A stretch of 64,000 nt of DNA from Balamuthia mandrillaris (Eukaryota > Discosea > Longamoebia > Balamuthiidae). The notes below the pieces were generated by a model. It did no database searches and was not told the origin of the DNA. It was given only the letters and a program-made list of their open reading frames with translations. Below are positions 11,190 through 22,631 of the stretch, piece after piece (position 1 is the first letter of the stretch; every line of letters starts with the position of its first letter). Location of the stretch: NCBI GenBank assembly GCA_031835245.1, contig JAVKOQ010000262.1, positions 1 to 64,000 on the forward strand, written 5' to 3'. The position numbers and the translations under genes are program-made.

Positions 11190-13277
11190 CTACCAGTCTG
11201 AATCAGAGTCCAAGCCATCGTTCAATGCCTCCAACAATGAAACCTGCTGCTTCCCTCTCAGCCGCTCCTTCACGTTATCGCATTCAAGCGTGCGGACGTA
11301 CCTTGCATAGCTGTCCGTTTCCATCATGCTCAATACATGTTCTACGCACTTGTCAAATACATCGGGCTTGATATCTTCCTCTTCTTCTGATTCGTCTTCT
11401 TCATCCTCCTGTTCTTGTTGTTCTTGCTGTTCTTCACTCTCTATGATCTTCCCTTCGTTACACAGCACAGGTGAAGAAGAACCAGTTGCAGAAAACTGTT
11501 CATCCAGTTCTCTGCGAAGATGCGAGGGCAGGTTGACTTGGAGTTCTGACTGAGAGGCGATGAACTGAAGATATACCTTTCGAGCCTCTTCTCTCCGATG
11601 ACGACGATGGTATTGACTGTTTTTGTTGCTTCTGCGAGAAGGAAGTACTGGAGGAGATGGGGGAGGAGAATGAAAACGAGAGGAGATTGTGCTCAAAGTA
11701 GAAGAGGAAGAGCTATCGCCCTCGTCTTCTTCTTCTGTTGGAATGTTTGAACTCGAGAATGCGCGTGCTGGAACCTCGGCAAATGGATCAGTTACAGGAA
11801 GCGACGGAGGTTGGCCAGATGAAGAAGATGAGGATGTGGGTGCAGATGTTGGATGACGGATACGAGGAGAAAGTAGGCTTCGAAGCTCTATGGACATGGG
11901 CAAGCTTACCCGTTGCTTTCGCAAAGTGGTGAGTCTCCTGTGGCCGGGACCTTTTTCTGCTTTGGGGTTTTTGCGCGAGCCGCCTTGCAATAATGATGAG
12001 GAATATAAGGAAGGTGAAGAATAAGAAGCAGCACCATTTTCTCTGGTGGAGAGCAGAAGAGGAGGTATCAGTGACCGCGACGAAAAGACTTGTTCAGATT
12101 CAAAGTTGGCCCGAGCTCTGGCATGACGATAACTATCCAATTGAAGTATACCTTCCTCCTCCACTTCTTCCTTCGCTTCTTCTTTCTCAAACGCTATTAT
12201 GTTGTTGATGTTTATGTTGAATAAGTTCTTCCAGTTCCTCACTGCCTCCCAAAAGCGCAAGTTCTCCCCACTGTGCTCCTTCTCCAGAAACTTCCGAAAG
12301 GAGCTCAGCCCCACAGGGTCCTCCAGCATCGCTAACAAGGTAATATCATTGCCATTCCCTTTCTTGATTTCGGCTCTTCCTCCTCCTTTTCTTCGAAGAC
12401 TTCCCATTCCTCTATTTTTACTATCTTTCGTTTGTGCAAGTTAACACACAGACAGCAAAGAAGGTAGAACGAAGCATCAACGTACCTGATGCTATCCCAC
12501 TGCCATTGGTACTGGCGGCCTCATAGAGCTCTTGGGCCATCCTTTGCAGCTTCAACTTGTAATGCCGCTCTAGGAAGGACAGCATTACATCAGTGCCCTG
12601 CAATACCACATTCTGTGGTGGAAAGTACAGCGGATTGCGATGGGCGCTCAACTCCCTGAGGGTGCCCCTCAACACGTGCAGCTCCGTGGGCAACACCGTC
12701 AGTCGGTTCTCGTGCAGATACAAGAACCTCAGCTGCTGGCACTTCCACAGCTCCTTTGGAACTTTGAACAAGCGATTGTGGTTGAGCTGCAGGAAGCGTA
12801 AGGAGGAGAGCTGTCCCATCTCCCCGGGCAACTGCTTGAGATGGTTGTTGTGCAGCAAAAGGATCTGGAGCGCTGTCAATTGGCCAATGCTTGCTGGTAT
12901 CTCCACCAAGCGGTTGTGGCCGAGCTTCAGCTCCTTGAGATGGTGTGCTGCCACAGCCAGAGAGCTCGCTGGTAGCTCCTCCAGCTGGTTGTGCTGGAGG
13001 TCGAGCCTTTGCAGCTGAGAGAAAGTGGAGAAGAAGGATCGTGGCAGGTGGGAGAGCTTGTTCTCGCTGAGATCCACCGCGGTGATCTTTTTGTGGCGGG
13101 TGCGTGGGGAGAGGTCCCCCTCCCATTCCTCTAGCGGCACTCGGTGCAAGCCTTCTTTGGAGCGGATCAGCTTTTTGCCCTTTTTTCCTGTTTTAAAAGA
13201 GACATCATAAAACAAAACTGTTTTCCAAGGAAATGTGTCTTCTTTATCGGACCTTTCTTCAACCGCCAGATGCTCAT
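11190..13277 (-). CDS. LRR-RGS fusion protein with a split RGS domain
   Basis: Minus strand, three exons: 13277-~13253 (MSIWRLKK), ~13189-~12486 (leucine-rich repeats) and ~12410-11190 (RGS). The LRR block has about six typical LxxLxLxxNxLxxLP repeats. The last exon starts an RGS fold (LLAMLEDPVGLSSFRKFLEKE, ENLRFWEAV). A roughly 200-residue Ser/Pro/acidic insertion follows, and the RGS helices then resume (ARKVYLQFI, VFDKCVEHVLSMM, YARYVRTLE). RGS domains speed GTP hydrolysis by G-alpha, and LRRs bind partners. The junction intron (about 75 bases) is in phase, which favours one fused gene. Two adjacent genes, with the RGS gene starting at MGSLRRK, remains possible. Confidence 0.72.
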
Positions 13278-13557
13278 CTCTTTGTTCGGTGGTGATTCTT
13301 CACCTCCCGACCGGCAAAATGAAAGCAATAAACCTTTCCTATTTTTTTTGCCCGTCGAAACGCCGTAGTCGACAAAAAATACAAGGGACAGAACCCCTCC
13401 TCAAAAAAAAAAGGGGTGGGAAGAGCAGGTGGGGGGATGGAAAAAGAAAAAGGAGAACACAAACAAGAGAGAGAAGAAAAAGAGTAGCAAGTGAGTGTGT
13501 TTAAAAAACAGTTCTTTTTTTTTTGTTTGTTTTGTTCAATTTTTGTAGGAATCGTTT

Positions 13558-14122
13558 TTACTGGTTGCTCTCCTTGAAGGAGATGACCTTCTCGATACCC
13601 ATGGCGGAAAGGACGGTGACGATCAGGTCCTTGCCCTCGCCGAAGGCAGCGCGGATCTTCTCGCCAACCTCCTCTTCGGGAAGCTTGAGGTCCTCCTTGG
13701 TGCTTCCGTCTTCAGTCATCAGGGAAACGTAGCCCTCGTCGCTGATGTCGATGAGCTAGAAGGAAGAAAAAAAATCAGAATAAACAAAAGCAAAAAAAAA
13801 AGAGTAGAGAAAACAATTCAAAAGATTATTCAAAACGAAGGGAAAAAAAACGAACCGTGTAATCAGTCCTCACGACCTCAGGAACTTGCATGTTGTGGGT
13901 GGAAGGGCTGAGCTCTTCGTACTTCTTGCCGGTGAAGATATCAATGGCAGTAAGATGCACCTTGGCGCCACCGTGCTTGCCAGTCTTGGAGGTGGAGGTG
14001 TCCACTACCTTGCAAGGGTGACCCTTGATGACGACATAGCCGTTCTTCTTGATGGAAGAGGCCATGGCGGGGAAGGTCTTGGAGGCCCCGCTGTCAACTT
14101 GAGCGAAATCAGAATCAGCCAT
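13558..14122 (-). CDS. Translation factor eIF5A
   Basis: Minus strand, two exons: 14122 to about 13855, and 13755-13558 (stop TAA). Length is about 155 residues, normal for eIF5A. The KOW-like first domain carries [12 protein letters not shown]; the Lys of TGKHG (about residue 49) is the hypusination site. The second domain continues through [19 protein letters not shown]. eIF5A promotes peptide-bond formation on stalling sequences and termination. The motif is GKHGGAK, where animals have GKHGHAK. Confidence 0.97.
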
Positions 14123-14839
14123 TGTGTGTGTGAAGTTTTTTTTTTTCGAAGACTAAGACAGCGAGCAGCAAAAGCACGTTTCTCTGATGACAAAAAACAA
14201 AAGAAAAGAAAGAAAAGAAAGAAAAATAAAAGTTTTGAGGTTTTTAACTTTTGAGCGGCAGCCCCAAAAAGGTGAGAAAAGGGAGAGAAATACTCCGAGA
14301 GAAATTACACGTAACTCCGTGGATGGTACATATAAGGATATGGCTCAACGAAATTTCAAAAGGCTATCGCTGACGTCCGCTCGCCTAAATTTGGGAGCGG
14401 TATTTATGGAACAACCCTACTGGGGTGAACTTGTGCTGACTTTATGGGTGTTCCGCGGAGAAGACGAGCTTTATGCTGTAGGGAGGCATTACCGGTGGAC
14501 ATAAATGGCTCGTCACGAAAACTCGACCCATTGTTGAGGGGATGCCTTGGGGTGTTTTTTTTTTTCGTTCACCCAAAATCAAAGCAAAGAGGAGAAGTAA
14601 TAAACAGAAACGACGTAAAAACCAGCCTCGCTTGCACCTATCGTTTGGAAAAAAAAAAAAAAAAAAAAACGATAACCGCTTAACAAGACCCGATTGCACT
14701 CGTCAACCTCTTTCTTTTCTTTTTTTTTAAAAAATATTTTTTGTGTGGAAGAATCATATAAAACAGCTGGAACAAAGGCTGTCTTTTATTTTTATTCAAA
14801 AGAAAAGAGTCCTCTCTGCGAAAGCAAAAAATAAAAGCG
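14123..14839. other. Divergent intergenic region between eIF5A and SHK kinase
   Basis: A shared 0.7-kb upstream region of two divergently transcribed genes. It has A-rich runs (14190-14230, 14650-14668) and a T9A6 tract near 14720. No gene was recognised. Confidence 0.5.
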
Positions 14840-15723
14840 ATGGTTGACGCCAAAGCTGTAGACATTTCCGACCTCACACTAAGTGCCTCCGTGGCTTCTT
14901 CTTCTTCCTCCTCCTCCTCTTCAGTCGCCTCTTCTTCCTCTTCCTCCTCCTCTTCTCCATTCACCATTCAAGGCGGCCCACCCGAGATCCAGCCCAACGA
15001 GATCCAATACTTTGAGAAGATTGGCGGCGGCTGCTTCGGCGAGGTCTACCGGGGCAAGTGCCGGGGCATAGAGGTGGCCGTCAAGAAGCTCAACCGGCAG
15101 GCCCTGGACGACAAGACCATGGCCGACTTCAAGAAAGAGGTGGAGATCATGAGCAAGCTCAACCACCCCAACGTGGTCCTCTTTATGGGGGCCTGCACCA
15201 CCGAGGGACACATGGCCATTGTCAGCGAGTTGATGCCCAAGGGCAACCTTGAGGAGTTGCTCACCAATACCAAGGTCAGTTTGCAAACCTTCTTGTTCTT
15301 TTACATTCCCTCTTCCTTTCTCTTTTCTCTTTCTCTTTTCTCTTTGTATTTTTTGTTGTTATTTTTTTTGGCTCGTTTTCGTTTTCGTTTTTTTTCTTTC
15401 GTTTTGTTTTTATGGTTTTGTTTTTTCATGTTGAGTAATGCGTTACTTATGTCTGTATGCTTGGCTATAACAGTTACAATTGAGTCTTTATCAGAGGCTC
15501 CAGATGGGGAGAGGAGCAGCCCTCGGCATGAACTGGCTCCATGAAAGCAAACCTCAAATCCTTCATCGTGACCTTAAACCACAGAACTTATTGGTACCAT
15601 TGGTTTTTGGTGTTTTTTTTTGAAAAAAAAAATCAGTTCTCATATCGTCATTTTATTCTTTCTCGTTAGATTGACGCTAATATCAACGTTAAAGTATGCG
15701 ACTTTGGTTTGAGGTTCATTCTC

Positions 15724-15763
<40 letters not shown>

Positions 15764-16327
15764 TTTCAGTTTGAAGTAATCACTGTAATCGTGAAATAGT
15801 GTGGTGAAGCAAAGAGGAGAGGTATTACGAGACAAAGACTCTATTCCTGGTACACCATTGGTACGCTCTTCTCGCTTCCCTCTTCTCGCGCGTTCTCGCC
15901 CTTCTCTCTCCGAATAGTAAGAGAGGCTGATATCAATATAACAGTGGATGGCTCCAGAAGTGTTACAAGGCAAAGAAGTTGATGAAAAGAGTGATGTTTA
16001 TTCCTTTGGTCTTATTCTTTGGGTAACTCTCCTTCCTTCTCCTCCTCCTCGCTTCTTTTATCTCATTGCGTATCTATATTCAACGAAACTAGGAAATATT
16101 GACGTGCCAAGAGCCATTCTCACACCATGAAGATTATGTTACATTCAAACGAGCGATCTGTTATAAAGGGGAGCGCCCACCTATTCCCGAGGATTGTTTG
16201 CCCTCTTTGAAGCATCTAATGAAGTCCTGTTGGCAGAAAGATCCTGCTAAACGGTACTTTCTTTTATTTCCTTAGTTCTTTCTTTCTTTTTTTTTCCATT
16301 TATCATTTTTCCGTTTCTCATTTTTTC

Positions 16328-16368
<41 letters not shown>

Positions 16369-16719
16369 TCGGACTAACATTACTTCAACGCAAAGACCGA
16401 GCTTCTTGCAGATCATTCCTATGTTGGATATTGTGATTGTGGATTGTGGCATTAATGATGAGGGAGGCAGAAAACTCTGGAAGAAAAAGTTTTTAGGAAA
16501 GGTATCAACATGATGTTCTCCTTTTTTTTTTGCTTTATTTTCTCTTTGCTTTTTGCTTTTTGTTTTGTTGTCTTTTCGTTTTTGGGGCTTACGCTAAAAC
16601 TCATTTAGGAAGAAGTGATGTGGGATCGGTTCGTTCCTGCACTGATGAAACTACTGGAGATCCCCGTTCCTGATCACGACGATATTAAATTGAAATGCTT
16701 AAAAGCTATACTAAGTACC

Positions 16720-16758
<39 letters not shown>

Positions 16759-17102
16759 TCCCTCTTTCTTGCTTATCTTCCCATTTTAGTTTCTTATTTT
16801 CATTCATTCCTTCGTTTTTTTTTTCTCTTTTTGTCTTTCAACAGGTGAGAAGAGTAGAGACCCAACACTATCCGGCCAACCTATTGTAACTTTGGAAAAG
16901 TTTGGTCGTATTTGTGACCTATTTGGCCCGCTGTCAAACGAAGGAAAAAAGACCAGTTTTTTGGATAGGGTAAAAAACGCCATCCTCTTCCTTTTGGTTC
17001 TGGTTGTTTTGTGTCTAACATTCCCTTTTTCTTTCTCGTTTCTTATCTATTTCGTTTTCTTTCTCTAAGATTTTAGAGGTTATGCGCAACGAGTATGTCA
17101 CT

Positions 17103-17135
<33 letters not shown>

Positions 17136-17586
17136 TCTCTGTCGCACGCACTTTCTTTCCTCTTCTCTTTTGCATCCTTGTTTTAACAAAACAAACAAAC
17201 AAAAAAGGTGGTTCCATGGAGAGATCTCAAAAGAAGATGCAGAAGCAAGACTCACTGGACAGAGTAACGGCACCTTTCTCGTGCGCTTCAGCAGCACCTC
17301 GGTTTGCTTCACGGTGACCAAAGTGAGCCGCAAGGGCAAGATCAACCATCAGCGCCTTCGCTTCAGCCACGAGGAGGGCTTCTCGGTGACCATCCGCACG
17401 GAGAAGGGCTCGAGGACGCTGCGAGGCTCCGCCAATGGCTCTTTGGAGCATTTCATCCGGAAGTACTCAAGCGAGCTGTACCTCAAGAAGCCTTGCTCGG
17501 GTTCCCCCTTCCGTTCGCTGTTTTTGAAGACGCCTTCGTTGGATGGGTACTTGTTGTGCGATGACGATGAGGAAGAGTCGGACTGA
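14840..17586 (+). CDS. SHK-family kinase with C-terminal SH2 domain
   Basis: About eleven exons. A poly-Ser N-terminus (residues about 18-40) precedes a TKL-type kinase. Its glycine loop is IGGGCFGEVYRG, with VAVKKL, HRDLKPQNLL, VCDFGLS and GTPLWMAPEVLQGKE. The linker contains LKCLKAILSEKSRDPTL and FGRICDLFGPL, and WFHGEISKEDAEARL then starts an SH2 domain with the phosphotyrosine-binding Arg in FLVRFSS. This order (kinase, linker, SH2) is that of Dictyostelium shkA-shkE, dual-specificity kinases of phosphotyrosine signalling and phagocytosis. (CT)n repeats sit in at least four introns (15728, 16330, 16723 and 17101). Confidence 0.93.
15728..15759 (+). repeat. (CT)n in SHK intron
   Basis: A near-perfect CT run after the DFG-encoding exon, CT on the coding strand. 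Confidence 0.95.
16330..16363 (+). repeat. (CT)n in SHK intron
   Basis: A near-perfect CT run in the intron before the PSFLQII-encoding exon. Confidence 0.95.
16723..16754 (+). repeat. (CT)n in SHK intron
   Basis: A CT run starting within ten bases of the donor of the CLKAIL intron. Confidence 0.95.
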
Positions 17587-17912
17587 AAGGGGGAAGCAAG
17601 CGTTACATGCGCGTCGTTTCGTTCGTTGCTTTTTATTTTTTTTTCTTTTTGTAAAAATTAGCTGTGCGTCGATCACAGTGAAGCCATACCCGGAGTTTTA
17701 ATCTTGATTACAATTAGCCAATAGGAGTTTGCGGCCTTTATCTATGTCTAAATTTGGAATCAAGAACCAAAACGACGCAATGAAGAAGTGTGGTATCGAT
17801 ATAGAAAAGAAAGTTAAAACTCATACTTTTTTTGGAATCCGGCACAATTTTTTTGCTGGTGAGAGAGTTGAACAGAGGAGGAAAGAAAGAAAAAAAAATA
17901 ACCAGACAGAAG
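17587..17912. other. Intergenic after SHK gene
   Basis: SHK 3' flank and 5' flank/UTR of the next plus-strand gene. No gene seen. Confidence 0.4.
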
Positions 17913-18347
17913 ATGAAGGGAACCATTTTGCTGCTTGTGGCGGTATGCTTCGTTTTGGGCGCCTGCGCCGAGTGTGACTTCAAGTACGATATCTCCTTCT
18001 TTGGAGGCATCAACGGCAAAACCGCATATCCTTTCAACCGAGAGCTTGACGGCTTTGACTTCACCGGCATCCGAGCTGAGATTGCGCTTTTTGACCACGA
18101 CGACCCCGCCGTGCTTCAAGGAATCATTCGCTTTGTCGATGACGCCTACCTGGTTGCCTCCCGCGTAAAGGAATACGCTGCCGAGACAGGGGAAGCCCAG
18201 GTCTCCTACCAACCCTACAGCCTTCTCTCCACCGTTGTCTCCCTTCTCCAAGATTGCCACCCTCTTCGCGTTGACTTCGTACCTCGCTGTGATGCTCCTG
18301 AGTTGGGCTACAGCGTGCTTAGTAACGTTAACGTCGTCGTGGACTAA
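17913..18347 (+). CDS. Small secreted protein of unknown family
   Basis: A single-exon gene of 144 residues, unusual in this intron-rich region. MKGTILLLVAVCFVLGACA is a clear signal peptide with a likely cleavage after ACA. The mature part has four Cys (ECDFKYD, QDCHPLR, RCDAP and one at the cleavage region), allowing disulphides, and no membrane span. Starting at 17913 rather than the in-frame ATG at 17832 is favoured because it puts the signal peptide at the N-terminus. AATAAA at 18366-18371 is a plausible poly(A) signal. No homologous family was recognised. Confidence 0.75.
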   Translation: MKGTILLLVAVCFVLGACAECDFKYDISFFGGINGKTAYPFNRELDGFDFTGIRAEIALFDHDDPAVLQGIIRFVDDAYLVASRVKEYAAETGEAQVSYQPYSLLSTVVSLLQDCHPLRVDFVPRCDAPELGYSVLSNVNVVVD

Positions 18348-18365
18348 AAGCTTCCTCATCCACTG

Positions 18366-18371
18366 AATAAA
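18366..18371 (+). promoter_or_regulatory. AATAAA polyadenylation signal
   Basis: A canonical AATAAA 19 bases after the stop of the small secreted protein gene. It is assigned by position only. Confidence 0.4.
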
Positions 18372-18432
18372 GAACCGATAGCACCGATAACAAACGCATT
18401 CTCTTCTCTTTATCCTTCTCTTCTCTTCATCG

Positions 18433-18433
<1 letters not shown>

Positions 18434-18469
<36 letters not shown>
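18434..18469 (+). repeat. (CT)n microsatellite
   Basis: An interrupted CT run in the short region between two convergent genes. Confidence 0.9.
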
Positions 18470-18566
18470 GTCATCGTTCTCTCTTCTCTTCTCTTCTCTC
18501 ACCCTGCTTTGAACGAGAGTTTTGGTTTTATTCAGTTATTGTGGAAGATATGCTTCATGCGTCCGT

Positions 18567-20408
18567 TTACGAGTAACGGGCTGACTGGAACGGGTTCGAT
18601 TCTTGAAAAAACACAAGTAACGTTACAGGCGTATACAACAGGAGAAGGGAGAGAGGAAAGAAGAAAAGAGTGTCAATTTCAGGAGAGTGAAGAGAAAAGA
18701 GACAGAGAGAAGGTAGAGAGAGGAAGAGAGGGAGAGAGAGAGAGAGAGAGGTTGTGATACGTACTTCTTCGTTTTCGTTTGGTGGTGGAGGAAGATTTGG
18801 GAGAATTGGTAGTGTTGATAGAAGGAGAAGAGAAAGATGCAGTGGGTGATTGTACAGGAACAGCTGTATAAGAAGATGAAGAAGAAGGAGCAGAGTAAGG
18901 TGTAGTTGCAACGCTGCCACCACCTGAATAAGAAGAGGCATAAGAAGAGGATCGCTGCCCCGAGTAACGAGGAGAAGCGATCAACATGGATTCCGTGCTC
19001 ATCACTTGAGTTAAGTCCTCATCGGCTGCATCAATGCCGTGATCCACTTGTACGGCGCTGTCGCTCTTAGGGACGGCCAACCTAGCCATAGCGAAGCGGT
19101 TGTTCTCCTCGTAGGCTTGAGAGAAGAGGATCTTCTGGTCTCTCTGTAGCCCTTGGTATAGTTGTACCACTGTTGCCAACTTTTGGTGTAAAAGAAGGGA
19201 GAATGAGAATGTGAGCAAAGGGTAATTTCTTTTTACAAACAAAAAGAAATAAATAAATGAAGTGCCTACGAATATAGCAGAAAGAAGTCCTAACACCAAA
19301 TGAAACATCAAGTTGGAGTAATTGTCGCTATCACCTATCGCCTCCACTTTAGTAACCAAAGAAACCAGTGCTTTAGAATATGATACAAGAAGACATACCA
19401 GCTAAAATTATCGCTACTTGCAGAGGAGAGAAGTAACTGGTTTGAAAAGCAAGAATAGTAGGGTAAGTAAACAGGCAGGGTGAATAAAGAGGAGAAGAGA
19501 GAGGTAAGTAAACCAGAAGAGGGTTGTGGTGAAGTCCGATGGGTTCCATACATGAAGCTCAAATATTTGACGTGGCTGATATGGAACTTATCATGTGAGA
19601 ACAAAGAGAGGAGGAGCGACGAGAGAAGAGAAAAGAGAAGAACAAACCATGACGGTAGGATCTGCCTCAGTGTAGAGAAACGCTTCCACTGCATTTGGCG
19701 ATTGTGGAGGTGCCTTTTTATAGTTGTAAAGGCATTAATGAGAAAGGGAGAGAGAAGAGATAAGAGAGGAGAAGGACACAGTAAAGAAGAAGAATGGAGA
19801 GGCTGCAGTACGGAGCAATTGAAGAGCTGATAGGACTTTCTCTTCGTGAGGAACGCAAAACTGTTCAAAATACTCAACATCAAAAGACATACTCCAACTT
19901 CCAACTGTCCAGTGGTTGAAAAAATAAGAAAAGAGCTCAGTTTGAAAAAAAAACAACAATAGAGACACAGAGGCTACAGAGAGAGAGAGAGAGAGAGAGA
20001 GTAGAGAACTATGGAGCTAACAGAGAGAGAAAGAGAGAAAGAGTAGCGATGAGGGAGATAGCAAGAGAAGCGACAAACAAACCTGTGAAGCGATCAAGTT
20101 CAACTTGAGAGCGACAAGAAGAAAGTTTAGACAAGCCACAAGAGCCAAACTTTTTTACAAAAACGAGTAAGACCAAGGGAGATGGAGGGAGAGCGAAGTG
20201 GGTGAGAGGAGAATAGGTTTGTGAAGATTGCAAAACATGAACCAAAATAAATAAATAAATAAAAATAAAATTACCTGAGGTTGGAAGCAAGAGTGGGCCA
20301 ACCCAACAGAATATCCTCCTCGAACTGGTCCCAAAAGTAACGAGGAAAGTAAAAGACCTTCTGGAACAACGACTGCTGCCGCACGTTCACCCCCGCCGGC
20401 CGCATCAT
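18567..20408 (-). CDS. Multipass (about four-span) membrane protein, unknown function
   Basis: A minus-strand gene of about nine exons that read in phase. It starts at MMRPAGVNVRQQS (20408) and continues through an amphipathic segment KVFYFPRYFWDQFEED. Hydrophobic exons follow: LALVACLNFLLVAL (about 20150), VGVCLLMLSILNSF (about 19900), VAIILAGALVSLV and LMFHLVLGLLSAIF (about 19330-19280). A helical stretch LATVVQLYQGLQRDQ precedes a long Ser/Thr/Pro tail, a basic KRKRR patch and the end SARYS at 18567. Four spans with a cytosolic coiled segment recall TMEM192-like lysosomal proteins, but the match is too weak to name. Splice sites of the short exons are the least certain part. Confidence 0.6.
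19979..20001 (-). repeat. (GA)n in intron of membrane-protein gene
   Basis: GA on the plus strand, so CT on the coding strand of the minus-strand gene. Confidence 0.9.
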
Positions 20409-20566
20409 GCCTCGAATCTCTGTTCTTCTTCTCTTTCTTATTTCCCGCCTTTTTTTGTGGTCGACATAAATTATTTAATGTAGACAAGCATCTCAACAAT
20501 CCAAACAACGTGAGCTATGCTAAGAATTCCAAATATTTTCATGTCGTCATGATCATACGGTCCTGC

Positions 20567-21830
20567 TTACCAACTGGGCGTATCGATCTTCTCTCCTCTC
20601 CACCCGCTGGTTTGCAGCCACTCCCTCCAGGTCTTCATGCCAGGCCAGATCTCTCGTGCTTGCACCAGCTCCTGCTCTTCTTCTTTCTCTTTGGCGGCCT
20701 TTCCTCCATAGTATCCATACTCCGCCATGAAGGAGAAGATCTCCTGCATCGACTCCTCGTCTTGGTGATGCTCCATGTGCATCGGCTTGTAGATGGCGCA
20801 CATACCCGTGGCTTGCTTGAAGATAGAGGCATACTCATCCGGTCTCATGCTGTCTCCGGCTAAAGCAATCGTTTTCCCTTCCCATTTCTTTTGTTGCAAA
20901 AGTCGTTAGCAAGAAAACGTTGGGAAAATAAAACAATAAAAAAGAAAGAGAGAGAAGAAAGAGAGCATACTTCAGGAGCCATCAGCACTTGAGCCACTAC
21001 AGGACCCATATCTTCCACGTCGACAGCGGTCAGTATGGCAGACTCTGGCAAAGGCGTGGAGAATACGATTCTGCCTTTCTCATCCCTCATCACGGGAAAG
21101 ATGGTAGCAAAGTTTTGATAGTAGAAGGCTGCACTGATGAACGTGCAATGCAGTCCGCTTTCACGGGCATACGCTTCAACACTGGCCTTCATATTTAAGC
21201 AAAAATGTAAGAAAAGAAGTGGAGGAGAAGGAAAGAAGAGGAAGGAAGAAGGCAAGAAGGAAGGAAAGGAGAAAGAAGAGAAAAAGAAAGAAAGCAAGAA
21301 AGCAAGGAAACCTTTTCGCTAAAATGAGCCCCGTCGTACTTTCCATCGGACAGCTTGTGGACGTCAGGCAGAGTCGACCACACAAAGTGCTGTATGCCGG
21401 CATTTTTGGCCTCGTCTACAAGGCGTTTGCCGACGTTGCCCTCCTGGTGCTCTCTCACGATCGGGTCGTAGGAATGCGTGTGAGCAAAGAACGCGTAGGC
21501 CCCTTCCAGTGCTCTCCTGAGAGAGAGAGAGAGAGAGAAGAGATGAGAGAGAAGCAGCGAAGCACAGAAGAGAAGAGCAGAACGCGAAGAACGAGAGAGA
21601 GAGAGAGAGAGAAGAGAAAGAGAAACAGACCTAACATCGTCAGGGCGAGTGAGGTCGCCTTGAGCCAGCTCCACGCCGCGATGGATCATCTTCCTGGCCT
21701 GCTTGCCATGAATATTTCTGACAATGCCCTTCACGTGAAAGGCCCCCGTCTTCAAAAGGGCCTTGGCCACGGCCGAGCCTTGCCATCCCGTCACACCAGA
21801 CACCACCACCGTGGGTTTGTTCTGCGCCAT
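20567..21830 (-). CDS. NmrA-like NAD(P)-binding protein
   Basis: Minus strand, about four exons. The start MAQNKPTVVVSGVTGWQG carries the Rossmann GxxGxxG dinucleotide-binding loop, in the GVTGWQGSAV form typical of NmrA-like short-chain dehydrogenase relatives. RNIHGKQARKM follows as in HSCARG/NmrA-like proteins. Later exons include GAYAFFAHTHSY, HFVWSTLPD and a substrate-domain tail YGYYGGKAAKEK. The catalytic Tyr/Lys pair of true dehydrogenases is not evident. NmrA-like proteins are usually redox sensors or transcription regulators (NADP-responsive). Two (GA)n tracts lie in its first intron. Confidence 0.85.
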
Positions 21831-22132
21831 CGAATGAGGGAGATTGAAGATGAGCTATTTGCGATTAGAAATTTTTCTTCTTCCGTTTATTGACCCGCTG
21901 AGCGGGAACAACGGGTTCGTTTAGGGTGAGGTTGCGGTGAAAAGGACTTCTGTCATGGCAGAAGAAGAAGAAGAGAGGCAGAGCGTCAAACGACAAAGAG
22001 AGGTGCTCTCTCTTGTGATGAATACTAAAAAAAGTGGTGGAGAGAACACGGAAACTACGTGGACTTCGCGAAGCAATCAAAGAGCCAATCGGAAATCATA
22101 TCATGATTATGTCATGATCGAAAAAAAAGGAT
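21831..22132. other. Intergenic between NmrA-like gene and tRNA-Ala
   Basis: No gene seen. It contains the upstream region of the minus-strand NmrA-like gene, and the T8 Pol III terminator (A8 at about 22121-22128 on the plus strand) of the tRNA. Confidence 0.5.
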
Positions 22133-22205
22133 TGGAGGAGGCCGGCATTGATCCGGCTACCTCTCGCATGCTAAGCGAGCGCTCTACCATCTGAGCTACA
22201 CCCCC
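22133..22205 (-). tRNA. tRNA-Ala (anticodon AGC), copy 2
   Basis: Identical over all 73 bases to the copy at 10129-10201, with G3:U70, the 6:67 T-T mismatch and the A54-type T-loop. The flanks differ beyond a few bases, so the two are dispersed copies. A T8 terminator follows. Confidence 0.95.
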
Positions 22206-22631
22206 TTCTCTGTAACTTTTCATCTGTGGAGCATATGACGTGAGTTGGTTAGTGAAAAGGTTGGAGATGCGTGATGTGTGTGGTCCCATAACGCCTGTGA
22301 CGAGGACGTCCATCGGGATCTCTGGTTTTCAACGTCCGTGATTTGTTTTTGGCTTTCTCCTGCTTGCTGTGCTAGTTCTTTGTTTTGCTGTTTGTTGTAT
22401 GCCTTCGTGTTTGGGCTCTCGGCTGGGTCTGGCAGGGTGAGACACGTTGGTTTGACACTTGAGTTTATCATTTTAACAAGATTAACATCAAGATTTTCTC
22501 CCGAGCCGGCTAGCGAAGAAGACAATTGATTACAACACTTGTGGTGTACAGAGCAAAGTAGATGTATATTTAACATGAGAAAGTAAAGACAAAACCGGTA
22601 AAAAAGCACAACAAAATACAAACAGATCCCA
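22206..22631. other. Intergenic, 3' of the first receptor gene
   Basis: A 133-codon open frame exists on the minus strand (22220-22621), but it has no recognisable domain or splice context. Nothing else was seen. Confidence 0.4.

Noticed and set aside
17095-17345. Open frames across CT or GA dinucleotide runs, for example 17095-17200
   Set aside because: Serine-Leucine or Arg-Glu repeat frames across microsatellites in introns are artefacts.
22220-22621. A 133-codon minus-strand open frame 3' of receptor A
   Set aside because: No start context, domain or splice signals. Its position and composition fit a 3' flank.
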